This document shows positions 33,343 through 39,958 of a stretch of 64,000 bases of DNA, piece after piece. The stretch covers positions 1-64,000 of the forward strand of contig NZ_FRFE01000026.1 of the NCBI RefSeq assembly GCF_900143695.1. Reading direction: 5' to 3'. Position 1 is the first letter of the stretch. Every line of letters begins with the position of its first letter. The notes under the pieces were generated by a model. It had not been told where the DNA came from. It saw nothing but the letters and a program-made list of their open reading frames with translations, and did no database searches. The stretch is from Desulfopila aestuarii DSM 18488 (lineage in GTDB: Bacteria > Desulfobacterota > Desulfobulbia > Desulfobulbales > Desulfocapsaceae). A program made the translations under genes and the position numbers.

Positions 33343-34138
33343 CAGTAGTCGAAATGTTTGCAAGGAAATCAACCCAGATCCGATTGACTGTAGCCGCATG
33401 GGTAATGGGGGCCATATGGCCCCCGTCTATCCAGTGCATCTCCAGCTGCGGGAGGGTCCGAGCAATATTTTCTACAATTTTCCGGGTTGAGGGTGGGCTT
33501 TTTCGTCCGGCGATCAAACAGGTGGGCAGCTGCAGCCGGGCATAGTCATCGATTGTCAAGGGCTCATATATCCCAGCCTGAAAATCGAGGAGGACTTTCT
33601 GAATATAACGATTGAGAGATCTTTGCCTCTCCATATGTATATTGGCATACGTGCCGCCACCGCTCCAGAAATCGACAAAGATCCTTGTGCCTGTCGATAA
33701 ATCGCCACAATCTACGGCTTGCTTTATCTGTTCGGCTAGTTTGACAATTACCAGCAGGGCTGGATCATCTTTGGCCAGCAGGTGAAAGGCGACAGGTTCA
33801 TAGAGTGACAAGCTGAGCAGTTGCTCCTGATGGTCATAAGCAAATCGTAATGCGGTGGCGGCACCATAAGAGTGACCAAGTAGATGGAACTTCACGTCAC
33901 CTATGAATTGTTTGATTATTGTTTGTATCCGCTCGGCTTCTTGCAGAAGGGTGAATTCGAAACCATTTGGAGGAAGAGGGCTTACTCCGTACCCATAGAG
34001 GTCGATGGCGATGACCTGATATTTCTCCTGGAGTACATCCATCAATTTGCCCCACTGTTCTTTGCTGCTCATAGAGCTGTGTAAAAGAACGACTGGGATA
34101 CCGCTGCCGATTGTATAACATTCTGGGTGCTGATCCAT
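33329..34138 (-). CDS. Alpha/beta hydrolase
   Basis: The 269-aa protein has the alpha/beta-hydrolase fold: IPVVLLHSSMSSKEQW (oxyanion region), AIDLYGYGVSP, nucleophile Ser in LLGHSYGAATALRF, and the catalytic His in WIDGGHMAPITH. No signal peptide is present. It lies about 130 bp downstream of the secreted hydrolase-like gene on the same strand and may share the box-4 promoter. The substrate is unknown; an ester or a product of the CoA pathway is possible. Confidence 0.85.
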   Translation of the reverse strand: MDQHPECYTIGSGIPVVLLHSSMSSKEQWGKLMDVLQEKYQVIAIDLYGYGVSPLPPNGFEFTLLQEAERIQTIIKQFIGDVKFHLLGHSYGAATALRFAYDHQEQLLSLSLYEPVAFHLLAKDDPALLVIVKLAEQIKQAVDCGDLSTGTRIFVDFWSGGGTYANIHMERQRSLNRYIQKVLLDFQAGIYEPLTIDDYARLQLPTCLIAGRKSPPSTRKIVENIARTLPQLEMHWIDGGHMAPITHAATVNRIWVDFLANISTTAICP

Positions 34139-34268
34139 ATTTGCCGTTATGATTCGCCTAAAAAAAAGGACAGTTATTCTGGTTGGCAGAATGCTTATTT
34201 CGACAGCTGCCAGTTATCGATAAAGTACAGCAATCCATGCAATGTTTTAATCTGGTCTTCACAGTGTC

Positions 34269-35003
34269 TCAAAAGGTTGATGGCGGTTCTTTCTGAAAAA
34301 GCCACTCCCAATCCATACTGGCATCAGCGCTCCAAGATGCGCCGTTGTACTCTTCAAGAAGTTCATCCCTTATTGCTTCTGCAAGGTCTTCTCTATTGAG
34401 CTGCATTTTCCACCAGAGAAGGGTCAGATTCTGATAACGGCCAAAATCATAATCCTGCGGATTATCGTAATCATCTGCAGGAGCCCAGGCGTCTCTGTTA
34501 TGGGTTCCATCGCTTATTGAGGCGTTTATGCCTCCTTTACCATTAAATTTTATCTGCTGCCAGGCCTGTTCATAGGATTCTGGGGGTGTCGTCGTGTCGA
34601 AATCGCCACCAACGATCAGCACAGGTCCGTTTTGTGTAACGTCGTTCCAGGCAACGCACTGAAGAAGATCTCGCTCGCGTGCAGACCACTGGTTGGCTGC
34701 AATTACAACAAAAGGACCATTTACTGCCCAATCAATAAGCCCAGGTTTATAACCCTCTGTCTCGTCTGAACTCTTTATCTCTCCTCCCCCCCAACCGTTG
34801 GCCCAGCCAATGATCGGATAAGTGACGCCTGTTGGAGCTTTATTGGCCCAAGGTCGAATGACCGTGCAGTCAAGCTGGTGGTTACCTTTTGGCGAGCCAC
34901 CAACAACTTCCTCTGAATAAAGATTCTCTGCCTGTATAATGGATGAAGAACTCAGGATGGTAAACAATGCAGCTGTAAGAATCACTGACGATGATGTTGT
35001 CAT
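34269..35003 (-). CDS. Exported hydrolase-like protein lacking the nucleophile elbow
   Basis: From ATG 35003 (AAGGAGG just upstream) the 244-aa product starts with a signal peptide (TTSSSVILTAALFTILSSS, cut after IQA). It has YPIIGWANGWGGG and FVVIAANQW, as in cutinase/dienelactone-hydrolase-like secreted enzymes. It then runs directly to VLIVGGDFDTTTPPESY and DGTHN, the usual Asp and His of the triad. The GHSQGG segment normally found between them, with the Ser nucleophile, is absent, so roughly 60-80 residues are missing compared with typical members. It may be a binding pseudoenzyme or an in-frame deletion. An in-frame ATG at 35213 lies upstream of the predicted -10 and is not used. Confidence 0.68.
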   Translation of the reverse strand: MTTSSSVILTAALFTILSSSSIIQAENLYSEEVVGGSPKGNHQLDCTVIRPWANKAPTGVTYPIIGWANGWGGGEIKSSDETEGYKPGLIDWAVNGPFVVIAANQWSARERDLLQCVAWNDVTQNGPVLIVGGDFDTTTPPESYEQAWQQIKFNGKGGINASISDGTHNRDAWAPADDYDNPQDYDFGRYQNLTLLWWKMQLNREDLAEAIRDELLEEYNGASWSADASMDWEWLFQKEPPSTF

Positions 35004-35188
35004 GCAAACCTCCTTATTGAATGGTGAACGGTAAATAATACGAGGTGCTAGCCCCAGGTGTAGATCGGTAGAGATGAAACTCAGCAGTATGCGAGAATAG
35101 CTATTCTTGGATCTTTGGCTTGTCCCAGGCAGAAAGGTTGGTTTTTCTGCCTGGGACTTGGGGGATTTGGGCCGGTGAAACAATAGAG

Positions 35189-35237
35189 AATATACTTGTC
35201 GGGGGCGGGTCAAGATATGGGGGATACCCCCTATTTG
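35189..35237 (-). promoter_or_regulatory. Regulon box 4 and promoter of the exported hydrolase gene
   Basis: Read on the minus strand, AGGGGGTATCCCCCATATC (35232-35214) is followed after 19 nt by TATATT (35194-35189). This matches the box-to-hexamer spacing of boxes 1 and 3. Transcription would start near 35182, leaving a leader of about 180 nt before ATG 35003. Confidence 0.72.
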
Positions 35238-35580
35238 TTGATATAGAAGCCCTACCTATTGAATGTTCAGTAGGGCTTAGCCGAGTTTGACACTAAAATG
35301 ACTGAGACAGGATGTGAGGGTAGAACCCAAACCTCCTTTCATTTTTCTCTGAAAGGTATTTTTGAGAGAACCTGAATTTAGCCTGTTATGCGATTAATAT
35401 TGCCCTGTCGAATGTCTGAAAAATACAACAATCCTTATGGTTTAGCTTTCTGCTGAATCCGGGAAGTTCTGTTTTTTCAAATTCCTAACAGGAAAAATGC
35501 AGTCTCTGACTGTAGATTATTCATGAGCTCATGATCGAATAACAGGTAATGAGATTGACAAGCATGACCTTCTGACCCTT
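35238..35580. other. Intergenic, no gene recognised
   Basis: The stretch between box 4 and repeat copy B has no supported reading frame and no repeat that I can identify. Confidence 0.5.
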
Positions 35581-35691
35581 ATCTTTGGTAAGCTACATTC
35601 TGCAGTTGCTCCATTTCTGATCAACTTCAACCAAATCGTCAGGTCTACCAGCTCAGAAAAACCTCAAGAAGGATAAGCCGAAAACTGGCTA
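35581..35691 (+). repeat. Dispersed repeat, copy B
   Basis: Contains atctttggtaagct, gttgctccatttctgatcaa, a cagaaaaacctcaag segment shared with copy C, and aaaactggct shared with copy A. It lies just before the first toxin-antitoxin pair. Confidence 0.75.
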
Positions 35692-35755
35692 TGACTACCA
35701 TTGGAAATATCCTGTGGGGGTTACTTGATCATGCCACGTCATCGGTCACGGCCAT

Positions 35756-35805
35756 TTTAAAAAAATGATTGCGACGCGACTCTTTAAAAAAATGATTGCG
35801 ACTCT
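35756..35805 (+). repeat. Tandem ~20-bp direct repeat upstream of fitA-like gene
   Basis: Tttaaaaaaaatgattgcgac at 35756-35776 recurs as tttaaaaaaatgattgcgac at 35784-35803, 28 bp apart. It sits directly upstream of the antitoxin promoter and could be an extra regulator site or a slippage product. Confidence 0.7.
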
Positions 35806-35843
35806 TGCCCTATTTGCTTGCATTGTGATATAATGTAAGCAAA
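35806..35843 (+). promoter_or_regulatory. Promoter and operator of the FitAB-like pair
   Basis: TTGCCC (35806-35811), 18 bp, then TATAAT (35830-35835). The -10 lies inside an inverted repeat, TTGCTTGCAT (35815-35824) and ATGTAAGCAA (35834-35843), with one mismatch. This is the expected place for an autoregulating ribbon-helix-helix antitoxin to bind. Confidence 0.78.
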
Positions 35844-35868
35844 TAAAGCACAGGAGGGAGGTGAAATC

Positions 35869-36123
35869 ATGCCATCAGTCACTGTCAGAAACGTACCGGA
35901 TGAGGTTCATCGCGCTTTGCGGGTTAGAGCCGCACAGCATGGACGAAGCGCCGAAGCTGAAATTCGTGAGATACTAGAAAATGCCGTCCAGCCGGAAGGA
36001 AGGGTAAAACTTGGTTCTTTACTTGCCAGCATTGGTCGCAAAATCAATTTGAGCGATGATGAATTTTCGATTCTAGAGCAGAGTCGAGATAAATCTCCGG
36101 CCAAACCGGTGGAATTTGAATGA
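35869..36123 (+). CDS. FitA/VapB-like ribbon-helix-helix antitoxin
   Basis: The 84-aa protein starts MPSVTVRNVPDEVHRALRVRA and continues HGRSAEAEIREILENAV, the FitA-type ribbon-helix-helix DNA-binding domain. The tail (LLASIGRKINLSDDEF to the end) would wrap the toxin. A strong GGAGG ribosome site precedes ATG 35869. The end overlaps the toxin start by 4 bp (ATGA), so the genes are translationally coupled. Confidence 0.88.
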   Translation: MPSVTVRNVPDEVHRALRVRAAQHGRSAEAEIREILENAVQPEGRVKLGSLLASIGRKINLSDDEFSILEQSRDKSPAKPVEFE

Positions 36124-36536
36124 TACTGCTAGATACAAATGTAATTTCTGAACCGTTGCGTCGTGCTCCTGAGGCCCGTGTTATTAGCTGGATTGATGCA
36201 CAATCACTAGAAACGCTCTATTTATCAGCAATCACTGTGGCAGAACTGCGTTTTGGAGTTGCAAACCTTCCAGTTGGAAAGCGACGAGATGAACTGCAAA
36301 ACAGTCTTGAAAATCAAATATTGCCGCTGTTTGCCGGACGTGTGCGTCCGTTTGATATGGACTGCACGACCGCTTATGCTGAGCTCATGGCCAAAGCCAA
36401 ATTTGCCGGTTTAGCAATTGCTGCAGCAGATGGATACATTGCGTCTATTGCGGCGACTAACCGGTTTAGCGTTGCGACACGAGATGTCAGTCCATTCCAA
36501 GCTGCAGGTGTCAACGTTATCAACCCTTGGGAGTGA
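36120..36536 (+). CDS. FitB/VapC-like PIN-domain toxin
   Basis: The 138-aa PIN-domain ribonuclease begins MILLDTNVISEPLRRAPE with the first metal-binding Asp. It has Glu in LSAITVAELRFGVANLP, further acids in FDMDCTTAYAELMAKAK and AAADGYIASIAA, and the final TRDVSPF. All expected PIN acids appear present, so the toxin is probably active. It would cleave RNA when the antitoxin is lost. It forms one operon with the antitoxin gene and is flanked by repeat copies B and C. Confidence 0.9.
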   Translation: MILLDTNVISEPLRRAPEARVISWIDAQSLETLYLSAITVAELRFGVANLPVGKRRDELQNSLENQILPLFAGRVRPFDMDCTTAYAELMAKAKFAGLAIAAADGYIASIAATNRFSVATRDVSPFQAAGVNVINPWE

Positions 36537-36544
36537 TTAGACCG

Positions 36545-36630
36545 TCTTTGGTAAGCTCTGGTTCTCCGTTGCTCAATTTCTGCTCAATTCTCTATTTTTA
36601 CCGCTTCCACCACATCAGAAAACATCCTGA
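36545..36630 (+). repeat. Dispersed repeat, copy C
   Basis: Contains gtctttggtaagct, gttgctcaatttctgctcaattctc and cagaaaacatcctgag. It begins 8 bp after the first toxin gene and precedes the second toxin-antitoxin pair. Confidence 0.75.
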
Positions 36631-36731
36631 GTCCTATCCATGAAAAACAGATAAAACCTGCCATTGCTCATCTTAATCGAGAGCTCACCGATATTGCAGT
36701 TGAAAAATGATAGCGGGATGATCGCCAACGC

Positions 36732-36760
36732 TTGACATTACGTACGCAAAAGCGTACCAT
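36732..36760 (+). promoter_or_regulatory. Promoter and operator of the RelBE/YoeB-like pair
   Basis: TTGACA (36732-36737) and TACCAT (36755-36760) are 17 bp apart. Between them lies a perfect inverted repeat, GTACGC-aaaa-GCGTAC (36742-36757), which is a likely operator for the antitoxin. GGAGG at 36769-36773 follows. Confidence 0.82.
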
Positions 36761-36780
36761 ATCGCCATGGAGGTACCACT

Positions 36781-37023
36781 ATGAATATTCTCAATGTAAC
36801 GGAAGCCCGAGCAAAACTATATGCCCTTATAGATGAAACTGCAGTTTCTCATCAGCCAGTAATGATCACCGGCAAAAGAGGAAATGCTGTACTCGTGTCC
36901 GAAGAAGACTGGAATGCAATATCAGAAACACTCTACCTTCTTTCGGTACCAGGAATGCGTGAATCTATCAAAGAGGGAATGGAGCAGGATCTATCTGAAT
37001 GTTCAAAGGAGCTTGATTGGTGA
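36781..37023 (+). CDS. YefM/Phd-type antitoxin
   Basis: The 80-aa protein begins MNILNVTEARAKLYALIDE, then PVMITGKRGNAVLVSEEDWNAISETLYLLS, the Phd/YefM DNA-binding fold, followed by an acidic toxin-binding tail. It sits in an operon with the RelE-like toxin, whose start overlaps its stop. Strong ribosome site and promoter are given upstream. Confidence 0.92.
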   Translation: MNILNVTEARAKLYALIDETAVSHQPVMITGKRGNAVLVSEEDWNAISETLYLLSVPGMRESIKEGMEQDLSECSKELDW

Positions 37024-37283
37024 CTTGGGAAATCGTCTTCACAAAACAAGCTCAGAAGGATGCAAAAAAGCTGGCAAGTGCTGGATTAAAGGGCAAAGCA
37101 CAAAAACTTCTCGAAGTAATCCGAGAAGACCCTTTCCAAAACCCACCATCTTACGAAAAGTTGATCGGAGATCTTTCCGGAGCTTATTCCCGCAGAATCA
37201 ATATCCAGCACCGGCTAGTTTATCAGGTTTACCAACAAGAACGAATCATTAAAGTACTACGATTGTGGACGCATTACGAGTAG
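37020..37283 (+). CDS. RelE/YoeB (Txe)-type mRNA interferase toxin
   Basis: The ~87-aa protein reads VTWEIVFTKQAQKDAKKL, KAQKLLEVIREDPFQNPPSYEKLIGDLSGAYSRRIN, HRLVYQV and ends LWTHYE. These are the YoeB/Txe residues, including the late Arg, Tyr and His of the active site. Such toxins cut mRNA on the ribosome. Start is either TTG 37017 or GTG 37020, both overlapping the antitoxin stop. Repeat copies C and D flank the pair. Confidence 0.92.
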   Translation: MTWEIVFTKQAQKDAKKLASAGLKGKAQKLLEVIREDPFQNPPSYEKLIGDLSGAYSRRINIQHRLVYQVYQQERIIKVLRLWTHYE

Positions 37284-37383
37284 TCACCGGTGAGTAATTT
37301 TTCTGCACGATATCTGTCGGCGACAGCATATTCTCCTTATCAAAAAGCTCAACTATACCCTCACGCGACTGAGGCAAACAGAG

Positions 37384-37470
37384 TCTTTGGTAAGCTTTTG
37401 TTGGCAGTTGCTCCATTTCTGATCAATTCTCAAGATTTAGCCTGTCCTACCCTGTCAGGAAGTATACGTA
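37384..37470 (+). repeat. Dispersed repeat, copy D
   Basis: Contains tctttggtaagct, gttgctccatttctgatcaattctc and tttagcctgtcc, closest to copies A and B. It starts about 100 bp after the second toxin gene. Confidence 0.78.
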
Positions 37471-37548
37471 ACAAAAATGAAGATGAACCTATGATATAAT
37501 CAGGTCATTAACATCCTGTTTTTTCTAAAGAAGAAAAAGGATGCATGT

Positions 37549-37878
37549 ATGACCACATCGATCGTTTCATTTAATGATTACTTCCCCTATTGCTGGGATG
37601 AAGAGCAGCTGCAAGAGCAGTGGCCCGTAATTCATCAGCCACGCCAGAGACTTCAACTCCTTGCCGACAAATCGCACCCAGAACTCTATTTTTCTCCAAT
37701 CGAAGATTCTATGCCCGTCTGGCTGCCCTCAAAACGACGGGCAACGTTGGACAGGTTTTGCCAGCGCCTTGAGGCAAGCAATTACAACGGTTCAGATCTG
37801 GCAATCGCACAATCTATCCAATATCAATATATAATGCTACAGGTGCGATTGGCCATTGCTATTCCCATGATAATTTGA
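37549..37878 (+). CDS. Hypothetical 109-aa protein
   Basis: I do not recognise this protein. It follows a good -10 (TATAAT at 37494-37499) and an AAAAGG ribosome site before ATG 37549, so it may be expressed. It is rich in Gln, Trp and Pro in its first 75 residues (FNDYFPYCWDEEQ, PVIHQPRQRLQLL) and has no membrane segment until a hydrophobic C-terminus (LQVRLAIAIPMII). That abrupt hydrophobic end could mean the gene is truncated. It comes right after repeat copy D. Confidence 0.4.
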   Translation: MTTSIVSFNDYFPYCWDEEQLQEQWPVIHQPRQRLQLLADKSHPELYFSPIEDSMPVWLPSKRRATLDRFCQRLEASNYNGSDLAIAQSIQYQYIMLQVRLAIAIPMII

Positions 37879-38441
37879 AGGTCGCAATCTAAGATCTTTC
37901 CACTCCGAAAAATGTCGACATTAAGCAAGAAGTGTTCATTGATCCGAAATGAAGTCCATTCTTGTTGTTTTGTGTTGCTGTGTACTAATACTTGGTATTT
38001 TTTATAAAAACATAGTTATTTCGATATAAATTACATTAGTAAAAGCGATTCAACCCAGGATCGAGAGGGTAAGGTTAGATAATAGACAATTGTATTTTCG
38101 CATGGTGTACAGCATCTTAATATGAAGATAATAGAGAATAAACAAGCATGCCTGATAGGCGTCAGCATGTAACTGTTTCATTTGAAGGGTAGCAGAGAAT
38201 CCAGGAAGGAAACGTATTGACCATGTCATTAAAAAAAAGCCTCCCCCATTCGTCCTGAATTACTAAATATTCTCCTCCAAGCCGTTGACACTAATATTTT
38301 TTGTTTGACACTGAAGGTCGAATCTGGCAAAAAGAAAAAGAAAAGTGTCGACATTCGGCATTTTCAACTAAAGATCAGGTTGATAATACAGGATCATAGC
38401 TGTATGAAATACATCGAAAAATGCATCATAAGGGAAAGGGA
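37879..38441 (+). promoter_or_regulatory. Long leader with two GntR-type palindromes
   Basis: This 560-bp gap holds no gene. It has AATGTCGACATT at 37911-37922 (a perfect palindrome) and AGTGTCGACATT at 38344-38355. A third, related AATGTATACATT lies at 41382-41393 before the TRAP genes. GntR/FCD regulators commonly bind TTGTnnACAA-like sites. A direct repeat TTGACACT occurs at 38285-38292 and 38305-38312, but no good -10 is spaced from it. Confidence 0.55.
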
Positions 38442-38828
38442 ATGAAAGGAAAAATTGCAATCGAGACCAGTAACGCTCCCGGGGCAGTTGGCCCTTATTC
38501 GCAAGCTGTAAGAGTGGGAGAGCTGCTTTTTACTTCAGGTCAGCTGCCTATCGATCCGGCAACTGGCAAAATGGCGGAAGGGACAATTGCAAACCGCGCC
38601 CACCAAGCTCTTAAGAATCTCAAGGCTGTCATCGAAGCAGCGGGGGGAAGACTTGAAGACGTTCTCAAAACCACTGTTTTTTTGTCGGACATAGGAAATT
38701 TTCAGGAGGTCAATGCCGTTTACGCTGAATACTTCTCCTCACCTTTCCCGGCTAGAAGCGCATTTCAGGTGGCTGCTCTCCCATTGGGGGCAGATATTGA
38801 AATCGAGGCCATTGTTCTCATCAACTAA
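38442..38828 (+). CDS. ridA: RidA family enamine/imine deaminase
   Basis: The 128-aa protein has the RidA/YjgF core: SNAPGAVGPYSQAVRVGELLFTSGQLP, QALKNLKAVIEAAGG, FPARSAFQVAALPLGADIEIEAIV, including the Arg that binds the 2-imino acid carboxylate. RidA removes reactive 2-aminoacrylate released by PLP lyases. The next gene encodes such a PLP enzyme, 23 bp downstream, so a joint role is likely. ATG 38442 follows AAGGGAAAGGG; the frame extends upstream to 38421 without a better site. Confidence 0.92.
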   Translation: MKGKIAIETSNAPGAVGPYSQAVRVGELLFTSGQLPIDPATGKMAEGTIANRAHQALKNLKAVIEAAGGRLEDVLKTTVFLSDIGNFQEVNAVYAEYFSSPFPARSAFQVAALPLGADIEIEAIVLIN

Positions 38829-38851
38829 CCCCTACATTAATAGGACACACT

Positions 38852-39850
38852 ATGAATCTGACCAAATTTCCTAGAAGAAATTATGTGCAGGATGCCACAC
38901 CGATAGAGGCGCTTCCGGCATTCTCGGCAGCCCTCGGTGGCAAAGTCAATATTTTCATCAAACGAGACGACCTTCTCCCTGGATGTGCAGGTGGGAACAA
39001 GACAAGAAAGCTCGACTTCTGTATCGCCGATGCTATGCAAAATGGGGCCGACACTATCATCACTTGTGGTGCTGTTCAGTCAAACCACTGCCGTCTGACC
39101 CTTTCCTGGGCTGTAAAAGAAGGACTGGATTGCCATCTTGTATTAGAGGAGCGGGTTCCGGGCAGTTACAAGAAAGACGGTTCCGGCAATAATTTCCTTT
39201 TCAAATTGCTTGGCGTCAAAAGTACGACCGTTGTCCCTGGTGGCTCCAATATGCTTGGTGAGATGGAAAAACTTGCCGAAAACCTGAAAAAAGACGGCAA
39301 AAAGCCATATATCATACCCGGTGGTGCATCCAATGCAATCGGTGCAACCGGTTATGTCGCCTGTGCCGAGGAGATCATGCAACAGTTGTTCAATAAGAAC
39401 CTGTCCATTGATCATATGGTGGTTCCAAGCGGCAGTGCAGGCACACACGCAGGCATAGTTGTCGGCATGTACGGTACCAATGCTGGTATTCCAGTGTCAG
39501 GTATTAATGTTAGCCGTAAAAAAGACGTCCAGGAAGAAATTGTACACAAACTAGTGCTTGAAACGGCGAAACGCATTGGTATGCGTGAGACGGTTCCAGC
39601 TGACCAGATTACTTGCTATGACAGCTATGTTGGCCCTGGATATTCCATTCCCACCGATGGCATGACCGAAGCTGTCAAACTGCTCGCTCAGACAGAATCC
39701 ATCCTGCTTGATCCGGTTTACTCTGGAAAGGCTATGGCCGGGCTCATTGACCTGGTTCGAAGTGGGCATTTCGCCACGGGCTCCAACGTGCTTTTCCTGC
39801 ACACCGGTGGTTCCCCGGCACTCTATGCGTATCTTGATACGTTTCAATAA
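38852..39850 (+). CDS. D-cysteine desulfhydrase / L-cysteate sulfo-lyase family PLP enzyme
   Basis: The 332-aa fold-type II PLP enzyme has IKRDDLLPGCAGGNKTRKLDF with the PLP-binding Lys (GGNKTRKL), GAVQSNHCRLTL, PGGASNAIGATGYV, and SGSAGTHAGIV, which binds the PLP phosphate. DcyD (D-cysteine to pyruvate, sulfide, ammonia) and CuyA (L-cysteate to pyruvate, sulfite, ammonia) belong to the same family and cannot be separated here by eye. Coupling with RidA fits a 2-aminoacrylate-releasing lyase. The downstream TRAP and symporter genes would bring in an acidic substrate, which favours cysteate or another sulfonate, as inference. A clear terminator follows. Confidence 0.85.
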   Translation: MNLTKFPRRNYVQDATPIEALPAFSAALGGKVNIFIKRDDLLPGCAGGNKTRKLDFCIADAMQNGADTIITCGAVQSNHCRLTLSWAVKEGLDCHLVLEERVPGSYKKDGSGNNFLFKLLGVKSTTVVPGGSNMLGEMEKLAENLKKDGKKPYIIPGGASNAIGATGYVACAEEIMQQLFNKNLSIDHMVVPSGSAGTHAGIVVGMYGTNAGIPVSGINVSRKKDVQEEIVHKLVLETAKRIGMRETVPADQITCYDSYVGPGYSIPTDGMTEAVKLLAQTESILLDPVYSGKAMAGLIDLVRSGHFATGSNVLFLHTGGSPALYAYLDTFQ

Positions 39851-39856
39851 GTAAAA

Positions 39857-39891
39857 AAAGGCACTGTGACTCTGGTTACAGTGCCTTTTTT
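39857..39891 (+). terminator. Rho-independent terminator
   Basis: GGCACTGTGAC-tctg-GTTACAGTGCC forms an 11-position stem with one G-T pair. It is preceded by a run of A and followed by TTTTTT, so it can act in both directions. It ends the ridA-lyase unit. Confidence 0.92.
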
Positions 39892-39958
39892 GTATAGTTG
39901 AATTAACCAAGGTATGACTCTTGCCAGACCGACGGCAAAACTAGAGAGGAGAATCACA

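Noticed and set aside
33407-33424. Perfect palindrome GGGGGCCATATGGCCCCC, similar in look to the regulon box
   Set aside because: It lies inside the 3' coding part of the minus-strand hydrolase gene, has no -10 at the proper distance, and its symmetry differs from GGGG-N4-CCCCATAT.
35004-35213. 70-residue N-terminal extension of the exported hydrolase-like protein
   Set aside because: The upstream ATG lies before the predicted -10, and the extension would bury the signal peptide. AAGGAGG before ATG 35003 decides the start.
36545-37470. attC sites of a true integron
   Set aside because: The repeats lack recognisable GTTRRRY/RYYYAAC core boxes, and no integron integrase gene is seen in the window. 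Only the cassette-like layout is reported.
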